A stretch of 33,260 nucleotides of DNA from JBBKWQ01 sp037969115 (GCA_037969115.1 JBBKWQ010000199.1:1-33260), one strand, 5' to 3'; shown: positions 14,917 through 23,376, numbered from the stretch's first letter. The notes: generated by a model not told the origin, from the sequence alone. Numbers and translations: made by a program.

Positions 14917-15925
14917 CCGCCAAGGTTAGATCGGTGAGCCCCCACGCTGTGGCGAGCAGCTCGTACGAACGGATTCGATCGGTGTGGTCGTACACCATGG
15001 TGGTGATCATGAGCTCGTCGACGTGATAGCGATCGACGAGCTCCGACAGTTGGTCACGAACCGATGCGGGGTCGCCGATCACCACCGGGCGTCGCCAGAG
15101 TCGAAGCAGCTCCCGCTCGCCCTCGGTGAACTCGTAGTCGACGACAGCCTGCGGGGGCGGGAGCTGTGTGGGCCGCCCCTGGCGGAGCCGGACGAACGCG
15201 AACGCGTTCGGGCCGGCGATGAACTCCGCTTCCTCGGTGGTGGGTGCACAGATCACCGAGACGCCGATCTTCGAGTACGGCTGCTCGTGCCAAGCGGACG
15301 GCTGAAATGTGTTGCGGTAGGCAGCCAGCGCGACAGCGGTGTCGGAGGTGGCGAAGTGATGCGCGAACGAGAACGGCACGCCGAGCAGGCCGGCGACCTG
15401 TGCGCTGTAATCACTCGAGCCGAGCATCCAGAGCTGTGGACGGTAGCCCTGCGCCGGCACCGCCCGAATGCGCGGATGAGATCCTTCGAAGTAGGCGAGC
15501 AGGTCGCGAAGCTGCTCGGGGAACTCGTCTTGCACCTGCACCGTGACGCGCCGTAGCGCGGCGGCTGTCGCTGGATCAGTACCGGGCGCGCGGCCCAGTC
15601 CGAGGTCGATCCGGCCGGGGTGGAACGCTTCGAGCATGCCGAACTGCTCGGCTACCGCGAGTGCCGAGTGGTTGGGCAGCATGAGACCGCCGGCACCGAT
15701 GCGCATGGTCGTGGTGGCGGCGGCGAGGTGTGCCATCAGCACGGGTGGCGACGAGCTGGCGATTCCGGGGAAGTTGTGGTGCTCGGCAACCCAATGGCGG
15801 TGATAACCAAGTTTCTCGACGCGTCGGGCGAGGTCGATCGAATGTCGGAGCGCATCGGCCGCGGTGGAGCCTTCTGGCACCGGACACAGGTCGAGCACGG
15901 AGAGTGGGGTCGTGGTTGCCGTCAT
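14891..15925 (-). CDS. LLM class flavin-dependent oxidoreductase (MsnO8-like)
   Basis: 344 aa. The N-terminus LSVLDLCPVPEGSTAADAL, then LGYHRHWVAEHHNFPGIASSSP and GAGGLMLPNHSALAVAEQFG, is the signature of the bacterial luciferase-like group typified by MsnO8, which usually uses FMN. HPGRIDLGLGRAPGTDP and LGSSDYSAQVAGLLGVPFSFAHHF follow. It is probably a monooxygenase with unknown substrate. ATG 15925 overlaps the stop of the amidohydrolase upstream (ATGA), and the 3' end overlaps the pterin dehydratase fusion by 26 nt. The three form a tight operon. Confidence 0.9.
   Translation of the reverse strand: MTATTTPLSVLDLCPVPEGSTAADALRHSIDLARRVEKLGYHRHWVAEHHNFPGIASSSPPVLMAHLAAATTTMRIGAGGLMLPNHSALAVAEQFGMLEAFHPGRIDLGLGRAPGTDPATAAALRRVTVQVQDEFPEQLRDLLAYFEGSHPRIRAVPAQGYRPQLWMLGSSDYSAQVAGLLGVPFSFAHHFATSDTAVALAAYRNTFQPSAWHEQPYSKIGVSVICAPTTEEAEFIAGPNAFAFVRLRQGRPTQLPPPQAVVDYEFTEGERELLRLWRRPVVIGDPASVRDQLSELVDRYHVDELMITTMVYDHTDRIRSYELLATAWGLTDLTLADADQTVPR
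14923..14928 (-). promoter_or_regulatory. Possible internal leaderless -10 box for the pterin dehydratase fusion
   Basis: TAACCT followed by 6 nt and ATG 14916, within the 3' end of the LLM gene. Confidence 0.35.
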
Positions 15926-17115
15926 CGCACCAACGCGGTGACGGCGGTGCCCATCAGGTCTTCGAAGTTGCCGGCATAGAACCGATCGCGCACTGCTTCG
16001 GATGCGTCGCCGAGGCTCTTCTCGAATCGTTCGAACGGGCGCCGACCACCTTCCACGTGCGGATAGTCGGTGTTGAAGAGCAGCACGTTGGGGCCGATCT
16101 GGTCGGTCACCCAACCGACGTCCTCGGTCGGGTAAGGCGTGACGCGAACCTGGCGCTCGACGTACTCGCTCGGCCGCATCGCCAGGCACCGGAGGCGGTC
16201 TTCGTGGCGCACGAACGCGTCGAACGCGGACTCCATCTGTTTCATCCAACTGGGCAGCCAGATGCAGCCCTGTTCGATCACACCGACGCGAAGCCTCGGG
16301 AATCGGTCGAAGACGCCGTCGAAGATCATCGTGGCGAGCGTCTGCATCGGCGGGCCGGGGATGCCCATGTAGTCGACCGAGCGGAAGTTCTCGTCACCGC
16401 CGTGGAAGTCAGTGGGTACGGGGAGTCCGTTGTGGAAGTAGTTCGGGTCGATGAGCTCTCCGGTTCCTCCCACGTGGAACACGACGGGGATGCCCGCCTC
16501 CTCGGCCTGTCGCCAGACGGGGTCGAGCGACCGGTGGGACGGCGAGTGGTTTGCCGGGCAGCCCGATGCGACGAGGAGCGCCGCTGCGCCCATGACGATG
16601 GCCTCGCCGGCCATGGCTCCGGCGCGATCGAAGTCGGCGAGCGGGACGTAGCAGGTGGCGAGCAGCCGCGGATCGACCGCGCAGAACTCGATCATCCCTC
16701 GGTTGTGCGCGCGGGCGGCGCCGTAGGCGAAGTCGAGGTCGGGCTGGCGTTCCCAGTGGTACAGGCGGCTGTTGTGAAACGTGTTGAACAACAGTTGTGA
16801 GCGGACTCCGATGTAGTCGAGCGCGCGGGGTCGGTCCTCGGCGATGAACGAACCGGTGGCTGCGAAGTTCTTGCGATTCATCACCTCGTCGGCTTCGTTC
16901 GCCAGGAACTCGTCGGATCGATGTCGCGCCGCCAGTCGGGCGAACGCAGCGTCCTGATCGGAGTCGTGGTCACCGGTCTGTTTCAACTCGTTGCCGTAGC
17001 CGGGTGGTTCGATGAGATCGCGAATGGATGGATCGGCATGGTCCCGCAGCCAGTTCGGTGTCTCCATGATGTGGGCATCGGCGTCGTGGGCGAACCGATT
17101 CGAGATGTACGCCAT
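15922..17115 (-). CDS. Amidohydrolase family protein (PF04909-type)
   Basis: 397 aa, a TIM-barrel metal hydrolase or decarboxylase of the amidohydrolase-2 group. DADAHIMETPNWL opens it (D-x-H-x-x-E form, common in actinobacterial members). FHVGGTGEL gives the second His, and LFNTDYPHVEGG the C-terminal Asp that activates water. GVIEQGCIWLPSWMKQME is the usual strand before it. Relatives are often decarboxylases or hydrolases acting on aromatic or cyclic acids; the substrate is not predictable. ATG 17115 is chosen because GAGAAT lies 7 nt upstream. ATG 17124 is the alternative, and longer starts run into the divergent helicase gene. It is coupled to the LLM gene by an ATGA overlap. Confidence 0.88.
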   Translation of the reverse strand: MAYISNRFAHDADAHIMETPNWLRDHADPSIRDLIEPPGYGNELKQTGDHDSDQDAAFARLAARHRSDEFLANEADEVMNRKNFAATGSFIAEDRPRALDYIGVRSQLLFNTFHNSRLYHWERQPDLDFAYGAARAHNRGMIEFCAVDPRLLATCYVPLADFDRAGAMAGEAIVMGAAALLVASGCPANHSPSHRSLDPVWRQAEEAGIPVVFHVGGTGELIDPNYFHNGLPVPTDFHGGDENFRSVDYMGIPGPPMQTLATMIFDGVFDRFPRLRVGVIEQGCIWLPSWMKQMESAFDAFVRHEDRLRCLAMRPSEYVERQVRVTPYPTEDVGWVTDQIGPNVLLFNTDYPHVEGGRRPFERFEKSLGDASEAVRDRFYAGNFEDLMGTAVTALVR

Positions 17116-17122
17116 GTCGATC

Positions 17123-17128
17123 ATTCTC
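17123..17128 (-). promoter_or_regulatory. Possible leaderless -10 box for the amidohydrolase operon
   Basis: GAGAAT followed by 7 nt and ATG 17115. A weaker match than the TAnnnT boxes. Confidence 0.3.
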
Positions 17129-17171
17129 ACCGCAAGCGACCCCGTCGGGAAGAAGCGGACCGTTTCGTTCG

Positions 17172-17193
17172 TAGGGTGTTCTCTTCCGAGGAG
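17172..17193 (+). promoter_or_regulatory. -10 box and ribosome-binding site of deaD
   Basis: TAGGGT (17172-17177), then GAGGAG (17188-17193) 8 nt before ATG 17202. Unlike most neighbours, this gene has a short leader with a full Shine-Dalgarno site. Confidence 0.55.
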
Positions 17194-17201
17194 CACCTGA
17201 A

Positions 17202-18980
17202 ATGAATGACGAACACCACGACGAATCGCCGGCTTTCGCCGCGCCGGACACGGAGCCGCAGCCCGGACCGGAGCCCGTGCCGTCGCCAAACGGCTTCGCC
17301 GCTCTCGGGCTTCGTCCGGAACTTCTCGAAACCGTGCTCGCACTCGGGTACGAGGAGCCGACTCCGATCCAGCGCGAGACGATCCCGCACCTGCTCGAAG
17401 GCAGCGACCTGCTCGGCCAGGCAGCGACCGGAACGGGCAAGACCGCGGCGTTCGCACTGCCGGCGCTGAACATGATCGATTCGAAGGGTCCGGCGGTTCC
17501 GCAGGTGCTCGTGCTGGTGCCCACACGTGAGCTCGCCGTGCAGGTCAGCGAAGCGATGTTCAAGTACGGCCGGAAACAGCGCGTGCAGGTGCTTCCGATC
17601 TTCGGCGGGCAGCCGATCGGCCGTCAGCTCGGCGCACTCGACCGTGGCGTGCACGTCGTCGTGGCCACGCCCGGCCGAGCGATCGACCACATCGGTCGCG
17701 GGTCACTGAAGCTCGACTCGATCCGGACCGTCATCCTGGATGAGGCCGACGAGATGCTCGACATGGGGTTCACCGACGACATCGAGTCGATTCTCCAGAG
17801 CACGCCTGACGATCGCCAGACCGTGCTGTTCTCGGCGACGATGCCGCCGCGCATCAACCAGATCGCGAAGAAGTATCAGCGCGATCCGGTTCGCATCAAG
17901 ATCGGCAATGCGCGCAACGACCCGGGCAAGACGCTCATTCGTCAGACCGTGTACATGGTGCAGCGCTCACACAAGGCGTCGGCACTGGGTCGCATCCTCG
18001 ACATCGAGTCGCCGAGGGCGGCGCTCGTGTTCTGCCGCACTCGTCACGAGGTCGACGATCTCACCGTGACCATGACCGGCCGTGGCTACCGCGCCGAGGC
18101 GCTTCACGGTGGGATGGACCAGGCACAGCGCGACCGCGTCATGGGGCGCCTCCGTGAAGGCACGGCCGAGTTGCTCGTGGCCACCGACGTGGCGGCCCGC
18201 GGTCTCGACGTCGACACGTTGACCCACGTCGTGAACTACGACGTGCCGGCGGCAGCCGAGAGCTACGTCCACCGCATCGGTCGGGTCGGTCGTGCCGGCC
18301 GGGAAGGTGTTGCGATCACGCTGGCCGAGCCACGCGAGCGTCGCCTGCTCAACAACATCGAGCGGCTCACCAAGCAGACGTTCGCGTTCGAGAAGGTGCC
18401 GACCGTTGCCGACCTCCGTGCTCGCCAGCAGGAGCTCACGGTCGCGGCTGTGCGTGAGACGCTCGCCGACGATGACCTCGACGACTACAACGACATCCTC
18501 CATGCCCTGACCGGTGACGACAACGATCGCAACATCGCGCTTGCCGCCATCAAACTGGTTCACGAGGCACGCGGTGCGACCGTCGACGAGTCCGAGATCC
18601 CCGATGCGTCCGAGCGCCTGAACCGCAACAGCGGCAAGGGTGGCAAATCCGGCAAGGGCGGAAAGAACTACGAAGGGAAGGGTGCCAAGCGGCACTCGGG
18701 CGAGGGCGCCGACGGTCAAGCTCGTAGCCGTCAGTCCGGGGGCGCGACCGGCTTCGTTCACGTCGGGATGGGACGCAAGGGCGGCATCCGTCCGGGCGAT
18801 CTCGTTGGTGCGATTGCCAACGAGACCGGTTTGTCGGGACGCGAGATCGGTCCGATCCGTATCTCCGATCACTCGTCGGTGGTGGGTGTTCCCGAAGGCT
18901 CGGTCGATCTGGTCATCTCGAAGATGAGTCGCACCACGTTGCGAGGCAAGAAGGCAAAGGTCCGCCGCTACACCGACTAG
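17202..18980 (+). CDS. deaD: DEAD-box RNA helicase with C-terminal DbpA-type RNA-binding domain
   Basis: 592 aa, ATP-dependent RNA helicase of the DeaD/CsdA type, acting in ribosome assembly, RNA decay and cold adaptation. A Q motif (GYEEPTPIQRETIP) starts the core. Walker A is AATGTGKT (74-81), followed by PTRELA, TPGR, DEAD (180-183) and SAT (211-213). In the second lobe LVATDVAARGLDV and HRIGRVGRAGR (357-367) are motifs V and VI. A Gly/Lys-rich linker (about 477-515) leads to an RRM-like domain (about 517-592, GFVHVGMGRKGGIRPGDLVGA) as in DbpA and CsdA. The start is fixed by GAGGAG 8 nt upstream. Confidence 0.95.
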   Translation: MNDEHHDESPAFAAPDTEPQPGPEPVPSPNGFAALGLRPELLETVLALGYEEPTPIQRETIPHLLEGSDLLGQAATGTGKTAAFALPALNMIDSKGPAVPQVLVLVPTRELAVQVSEAMFKYGRKQRVQVLPIFGGQPIGRQLGALDRGVHVVVATPGRAIDHIGRGSLKLDSIRTVILDEADEMLDMGFTDDIESILQSTPDDRQTVLFSATMPPRINQIAKKYQRDPVRIKIGNARNDPGKTLIRQTVYMVQRSHKASALGRILDIESPRAALVFCRTRHEVDDLTVTMTGRGYRAEALHGGMDQAQRDRVMGRLREGTAELLVATDVAARGLDVDTLTHVVNYDVPAAAESYVHRIGRVGRAGREGVAITLAEPRERRLLNNIERLTKQTFAFEKVPTVADLRARQQELTVAAVRETLADDDLDDYNDILHALTGDDNDRNIALAAIKLVHEARGATVDESEIPDASERLNRNSGKGGKSGKGGKNYEGKGAKRHSGEGADGQARSRQSGGATGFVHVGMGRKGGIRPGDLVGAIANETGLSGREIGPIRISDHSSVVGVPEGSVDLVISKMSRTTLRGKKAKVRRYTD

Positions 18981-19020
18981 CAGCGTGGCCGGTTGGCTGC
19001 GACCGACGTCGTCTGACCGC

Positions 19021-19953
19021 TCAGGCGAGGCGGTCGATCGGGTAGGCGGCGTACGACTCCTTGAACACGCCGGAGTGCAGCAGCACCGATGCGACGTGGT
19101 CGCCGGATTCGGCATCGGTGAGAGTCGAACGAACCCAGTTCGACTCGGTGCGCCTGCTCTGGCCGAGGGCAACCACCTCTCGTTCCACCACGTAGTCGTG
19201 GCCGACGAAGAGCGGTCCGTCGATGAGCTTGATCTCGAGATCGAGGAAGAGGCCGACCGACGGCCCGCGGACGAGGAAGTCGGTTCCGGCCTTCGCCGAC
19301 AGCACGCTGATCATCTCGAACGGGATGATGGGTCGACCCCAGGGGTTGTCGCCGGTTTCGTACCACGGGCTGGGTTCGGTGATGGCGTCGAGCTTGCTGC
19401 GCAGCGAGAACGGGTAGAGGTTCCCGTTCGGCGTGCTCATGTCGACGGACACGGTGGCTGGTGCGTGACTGCGTTGGCCCACCTCCATCTGGTCGGCGAC
19501 GAACAGCTCGCCCGGGCCGCGCTCGATGGTCTTGGCGAGCCGTACGTCGAGCTCGGTTTCGGCATTCGGATCGATCGAGGCGGTTCCCGTCAAAACCTGC
19601 GCGCCATCGGGTTTGATTGCGTTGATCCGGGCGGACTCTGGGGCGTTGGGGTCTGGCGACAGGCTGCCCGTGACCTCCTCGCCTTCGACCACCATCGTCA
19701 TGAAGTGGGCACTGATGCAGCCCGTCTCGAACCAGCGAGACCCCCACACTTCGAACGCCAACGGGTCGAACTGCGAGAAATGCGTCGGTCCTTCGATCGG
19801 CGCCCCTGCCAGACCGAGTCCGTCGGCCACGTCACCATCGTGCAAGCTGGCATGTCCGCCGTAGCTCTGCTCGGCGAGCATCTGACGCGGCCGGCGCGCC
19901 GGGCCGACGAGCGTTGCCGGGTCGGTCGACGTGAGCGGTGTGGTGAAGGCCAT
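19021..19953 (-). CDS. Hypothetical protein, double-hotdog-like
   Basis: 310 aa, no signal peptide or membrane helix. The first half holds IEGPTHFSQFDPLAFEVWG with a following helix and strands. The second half, from PWGRPIIPFEMISVL to LLHSGVFKESYAAYP, contains VGHDYVVEREVVALGQSRRTESNWVRSTL, which resembles the long strands of MaoC/thioesterase-type hotdog domains. A two-hotdog acyl-CoA-handling protein is a reasonable guess, but no catalytic Asp/His pair can be assigned. GGGGA about 5 nt upstream supports ATG 19953. It is divergent from the alpha/beta hydrolase and convergent with deaD. Confidence 0.75.
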   Translation of the reverse strand: MAFTTPLTSTDPATLVGPARRPRQMLAEQSYGGHASLHDGDVADGLGLAGAPIEGPTHFSQFDPLAFEVWGSRWFETGCISAHFMTMVVEGEEVTGSLSPDPNAPESARINAIKPDGAQVLTGTASIDPNAETELDVRLAKTIERGPGELFVADQMEVGQRSHAPATVSVDMSTPNGNLYPFSLRSKLDAITEPSPWYETGDNPWGRPIIPFEMISVLSAKAGTDFLVRGPSVGLFLDLEIKLIDGPLFVGHDYVVEREVVALGQSRRTESNWVRSTLTDAESGDHVASVLLHSGVFKESYAAYPIDRLA

Positions 19954-20040
19954 GGCATTCCCCGATCGGGTCGTGTGGTGTGTCAGGACTCTCGTGAGGT
20001 CTGACCGAGGGTCTAGCTTGCCAGTCGGAGGAGAATTCCA

Positions 20041-20871
20041 TTGGCCGACAGCAACTCGTCAACGAAGCAGCCATCGTCGAGCGACCGCACCCAGGCGCCG
20101 AACCGGATGCTCGCCGCCATGGAGTCGCGTGCACTGTTCGAACTCGGGGCAACGCTGGCGGCGTCGCCCCTGCTGCGAATGCTCGGACGAGGCGACGACC
20201 ACCCTGTGTTCGTGTTGCCCGGTTTCATGGCCGACGACCCGTCGACGATGCCGTTGCGTTGGGTGCTGCGGAGCCAGGGCTATTGGACCCACGGCTGGGG
20301 CCTCGGGAGGAACCTGGGGCCGACACCCAAGGTGATCGACGGCATGCTCGAGCGGCTCTCGATGTTGCACGAGCGTCACGGTCGGCCCGTCAGCCTCATC
20401 GGTTGGAGTCTCGGAGGCATTTACGCGCGCCGCCTCGCCCGGGCGGTGCCCGAATCGGTGCGGCAGGTCATCACGCTCGGAAGCCCGTTCCGGATGAGTG
20501 AAGACAGCCGCAGCAACGCCTCGGCGTTGTTCCAACGGCTCAAGCCGCTGCATTCACCCGACATACCCGAGTTCATCCCCGAGCAGGACCGGCCGGCGCT
20601 CACGATGCCCGCGACGTCGATCTACACGCGCACCGACGGGGTGGTTCGCTGGTGGCAATGTCTCGAGTCGCCAGGCCCGAAGCGCGAGAACATCGAGGTC
20701 AAGGGCAGCCACAGCGGGCTCGGATTCAACGCTGCCGCGATCTACGCGATCAGCGATCGACTGGCCCAACCCGTCGACGATTGGCGGCCGTTCAGCCCAC
20801 CGCCGTTGTCGCGACGGAGTTTTCCGCGACCCGAATATTGGCGCGTCGAGTACGAGTCCGCGGTGGGCTGA
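20041..20871 (+). CDS. Alpha/beta hydrolase (esterase/lipase-like)
   Basis: 276 aa from TTG 20041. The rare start is justified by a perfect GGAGGAG at 20027-20033, 7 nt upstream. VFVLPGFMADDPSTM is the oxyanion strand. LIGWSLGGIYARRLA carries nucleophile Ser123, YTRTDGVV offers Asp199 and KGSHSGLGFN offers His224, a complete triad. No signal peptide is present. It resembles cytosolic triacylglycerol or polyester hydrolase-like proteins; the substrate is unknown. Its TGA shares one base with the ATG of the deleted Rieske-TPP gene, so the two formed an operon before the deletion. TAGCTT at 20014-20019 may be the -10. Confidence 0.88.
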   Translation: MADSNSSTKQPSSSDRTQAPNRMLAAMESRALFELGATLAASPLLRMLGRGDDHPVFVLPGFMADDPSTMPLRWVLRSQGYWTHGWGLGRNLGPTPKVIDGMLERLSMLHERHGRPVSLIGWSLGGIYARRLARAVPESVRQVITLGSPFRMSEDSRSNASALFQRLKPLHSPDIPEFIPEQDRPALTMPATSIYTRTDGVVRWWQCLESPGPKRENIEVKGSHSGLGFNAAAIYAISDRLAQPVDDWRPFSPPPLSRRSFPRPEYWRVEYESAVG

Positions 20872-21273
20872 TGGCGTGGCACAAGGTGCTCGAGCCCGAG
20901 CAACTGCCCGAAGGCCGGGTCACCACCGTGACGGTGGGCCGTCGGAGTCTGGCGGTCAGTCATCACGACGGCCGGTTCGGCGCACTCGACAACCGCTGTC
21001 CGCATCAAGGCGGTCCGCTCGGCGAGGGACATCACGCACGTCTTGATGAACAACGGCGAGCTCGGCAATATCTCGAAGGAGCAACGCACGGCACAACTCG
21101 ATGTGTGGCAGACGTCGCTGCACAATCCGAACTTCGCCGAGCTCGCCACACTATGCGGAGCGAAGGGCGTCCGGGTCACCGACTCCACCGAGCTCGCCGG
21201 AGCACTGGCGGCCGCGCTCGCGCACGATGGTCCGTCGCTCGTCGAAGTGATGACCGACGTGCTGCTCATCTAG
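20871..21273 (+). pseudogene. Rieske-TPP enzyme with large internal deletion
   Basis: The first 52 codons read MAWHKVLEPEQLPEGRVTTV to LDNRCPHQGGPLGEG, the start of a Rieske [2Fe-2S] domain with only the first C-x-H half of the cluster site. At about 21024-21030 this frame loses meaning, and the +1 frame takes over with DITHVLMNNGELGNISKEQR to VEVMTDVLLI, the last 80 or so residues of a thiamine-pyrophosphate enzyme. Actinobacteria carry full-length proteins with an N-terminal Rieske domain followed by a TPP enzyme, as I recall. About 1.5 kb therefore appears to be missing, out of frame. The second Rieske motif and nearly all of the TPP domains are gone, so it cannot be active. An assembly collapse is an alternative. 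Confidence 0.8.
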
Positions 21274-21352
21274 TCGCTTCGTCAGCAAATCGTTGGACAT
21301 CGCCGAGGCGACAGGGGAGCATTGAGCGCTGAGCGATCAGGAGGGCTGCGCG

Positions 21353-22855
21353 ATGTCGTACGAAGATCTTCGGTACAACGAGGTTCGTCAGAAGTCGGTG
21401 CACAATGCGTTCCAGCGTTCCGAGGGCATCTACGACCAGATTCTGTACTGGCGGGTGCGGTCACTCGAGATCGATCTGCATCGGACGCATCCGTTCGGCG
21501 GATTCGTCGACGACGACTGGTTCGTCTACCACGGACTCCTCGACCCGTTCTCCACCGTGTACAAGTTCAGCGAGTTGTTGCAGATCTGTGCCGGTGTGCA
21601 TCGGGCCGTCCCCGGTCACGAGGTGATCACGCTCTTCCTCGACATCAAGGACGGGTTCCCGCCGAGGACGCCCGACAATCGGTCTTGGGAACTGTTCGAC
21701 GCGATGCTCGACGCACACCTGGGCGAGTGGCTGTATCGGCCGGCGGACCTCGTCGCTCGCCTCGACGGTGCGAAGAGTCTGCGTCAAGCCGTAGAGGGAG
21801 CGGGCTGGCCGTTGTTGAGCGAGCTGCGCGGCAAGGTCCTCGTCGTGCTCACCGGCAGTGACGAGCAACTGCGCAACTACGCACGGCCGAAGGGCGTGGC
21901 GACCGAGCGATCGGCGTTTCTCTCGCTCGGCATCCGATCAGCCACCGACATCGGCGTCGATGACCGGATGGTCTTCTACAACATGGACGACGAGCACGTC
22001 TTGCTTGCCCGACAGGTCCGCGCTCAGGGCTTCGTGTCGCGCGGTTACTACATCGACGACAGGGTGCGGTGGAATCGGGCCGTGCGGTCGGGTTGCCACC
22101 ACATCGCAACCGACATGGTGAACGCCCGGGAAGACACGTGGTCGACCACGTCGGGACCGACGGGTTTTCCGTTCACGACGCTGAGCGGGCCGACGCCAAG
22201 GGAGCTCGAGCCCGGCACCGTCGGAGGTATCTGGGCGCGGTCGGGCGACATTTGGAACTGTGAAGACAGCTTCCTCTTTCACCACAAGCGGTTCGGTGCC
22301 GGCGAGATCGACAACGAATACGTGTTCGCGGTCAGCGGTCCGAACTCGCACACCGACGACTGGGTCAAGGGCTGCGTGATGGCTCGCCAGACCCTTGCCG
22401 CTGGTTCGCCATATCTCGGTGTGTTCAGGGTGGGCGAGCAGCATGGCCTCCGGGTCCAGATCCGGCCGTCTGCCAACGCGCCGACCGCTGTGCTCGAGCG
22501 GCACATCGGCCCGACCTGGCGGTTCGGTTCCGACTTCGAGCAAGACACGCTCGTCTACGTCAAGCTCCAGGTCAGCGACAGCGGGAGGAACGTGTCGGGG
22601 TCGGGTTCGGTGGATGGGTCGGATTGGGTCGAGCTCGGTGCGCATCGTTTCGATCAGCCGCTCGCGCTCCAGGGTCTGGGTGTCAGCTCGCACGGACAGG
22701 GACGTGGCGCCAAGTTCCTCTTCGTCGTCCCCGACGGTGGCGACCAGCCAGGATTCGACACGACTACCAGGATCGGGACCCGTGGTGATCCGGCGACCGG
22801 TTGGGTCGACTGGGCCGGCAGTCGACGTTGGAGAACCACCCGCTTCAGCCGGTAG
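21353..22855 (+). CDS. PI-PLC-like phosphodiesterase with C-terminal beta-sandwich region
   Basis: 500 aa. The first 270 or so residues are a TIM-barrel phosphodiesterase like the Ca2+-dependent PI-PLC group. YNEVRQKSVHNAFQR contains a candidate catalytic His17. SLEIDLHR (Glu39, Asp41) matches metal ligands, and FVYHGLLDP supplies the second His60. VITLFLDIKDGFPP and LRGKVLVVLTG are later barrel strands. The remaining 220 or so residues (from about 280) contain repeated beta-strands (WARSGDIWNCEDSFLFHHK; LVYVKLQVSDSG; GAKFLFVVPDGG) and may be a lectin-like or concanavalin-type sandwich. No signal peptide is seen, unusual if it acts on external lipids. AGGAGG at 21339-21344 fixes ATG 21353. 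Confidence 0.82.
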   Translation: MSYEDLRYNEVRQKSVHNAFQRSEGIYDQILYWRVRSLEIDLHRTHPFGGFVDDDWFVYHGLLDPFSTVYKFSELLQICAGVHRAVPGHEVITLFLDIKDGFPPRTPDNRSWELFDAMLDAHLGEWLYRPADLVARLDGAKSLRQAVEGAGWPLLSELRGKVLVVLTGSDEQLRNYARPKGVATERSAFLSLGIRSATDIGVDDRMVFYNMDDEHVLLARQVRAQGFVSRGYYIDDRVRWNRAVRSGCHHIATDMVNAREDTWSTTSGPTGFPFTTLSGPTPRELEPGTVGGIWARSGDIWNCEDSFLFHHKRFGAGEIDNEYVFAVSGPNSHTDDWVKGCVMARQTLAAGSPYLGVFRVGEQHGLRVQIRPSANAPTAVLERHIGPTWRFGSDFEQDTLVYVKLQVSDSGRNVSGSGSVDGSDWVELGAHRFDQPLALQGLGVSSHGQGRGAKFLFVVPDGGDQPGFDTTTRIGTRGDPATGWVDWAGSRRWRTTRFSR

Positions 22856-22883
22856 CGACTCGTCGCTCGGAAAGGGGGCGACG

Positions 22884-22958
22884 ATGATCGACGCGCTCGG
22901 CGACGTCCTCGCAACCATCAACCCAGAAAGGACCGACAATGGCCACGACGACCGATGA
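22884..22958 (+). CDS. Possible 24-codon leader ORF before the DUF1801 gene
   Basis: ATG 22884 is preceded by a very strong GGAAAGGGGG about 5 nt upstream, and the ORF (MIDALGDVLATINPERTDNG...) ends at TGA 22958, overlapping the next start (22939) in another frame. It may couple translation to the DUF1801 gene. No family is known; short length keeps confidence low. Confidence 0.35.
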   Translation: MIDALGDVLATINPERTDNGHDDR

Positions 22959-23301
22959 CGGTGACACCGCCGTTCGAGACAAGATCGCCCAGCTCCCCGC
23001 ATTTCAGGACGTCGCCACGCGACTCCACGAACTGATCCTCAACGCCTCACCGGACCTCGAGCCCCGGCTGTGGTACGGCATGCCCGGCTACGCGCCCGCC
23101 AAAGGCAAGTCAGTCGTCTGCTTCTTCCGCGTCGACAACGACCAGTACGTCACCTTCGGGCTGACCGAGAAAGCCCACCTCGAACCCGACCCCGACTCCG
23201 GCCACCAGCTCATGGGATGCGCCTGGTTCCTCACCAGCCTCGACACCCCGACCGAACAGCGCATTGCTGAGATCGTCTGCAGCGCCGCGTTCATCCCGTG
23301 A
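22939..23301 (+). CDS. DUF1801 family protein
   Basis: 120 aa, a small single-domain cytosolic protein. LHELILNASPDLEPRLWYGMPGYAPAKGKSVVCFF is the DUF1801 signature (helix, LWYGMP-like turn, strand), followed by QYVTFGLTEKAHL and CAWFLTSLDTP. Some relatives (YdhG/FrataxinLike) have been proposed as iron chaperones, but function is generally unassigned. AAAGGA ends 6 nt before ATG 22939. The ATG lies within the possible 24-codon leader ORF. Confidence 0.85.
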   Translation: MATTTDDGDTAVRDKIAQLPAFQDVATRLHELILNASPDLEPRLWYGMPGYAPAKGKSVVCFFRVDNDQYVTFGLTEKAHLEPDPDSGHQLMGCAWFLTSLDTPTEQRIAEIVCSAAFIP

Positions 23302-23341
23302 GACCACGTCCGAAATCGCACGGAGAAACTCTCGATGGAGG

Positions 23342-23370
23342 TTGCAAAACGAACAGACGTTCGATACGAT
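23342..23370 (+). promoter_or_regulatory. Promoter of the DUF222-HNH gene
   Basis: TTGCAA (23342-23347), 17-bp spacer and TACGAT (23365-23370), with ATG 23377 6 nt further on. A leaderless transcript is predicted, with the LexA box inside the spacer. Confidence 0.65.
23350..23363 (+). promoter_or_regulatory. LexA (SOS) box in the DUF222-HNH promoter
   Basis: CGAACAGACGTTCG matches the Gram-positive and mycobacterial LexA consensus CGAAC-RNRY-GTTYG at every position. It sits between the -35-like and -10 elements, where LexA would block RNA polymerase, so DNA-damage induction is predicted. Confidence 0.75.
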
Positions 23371-23376
23371 GGGTTC

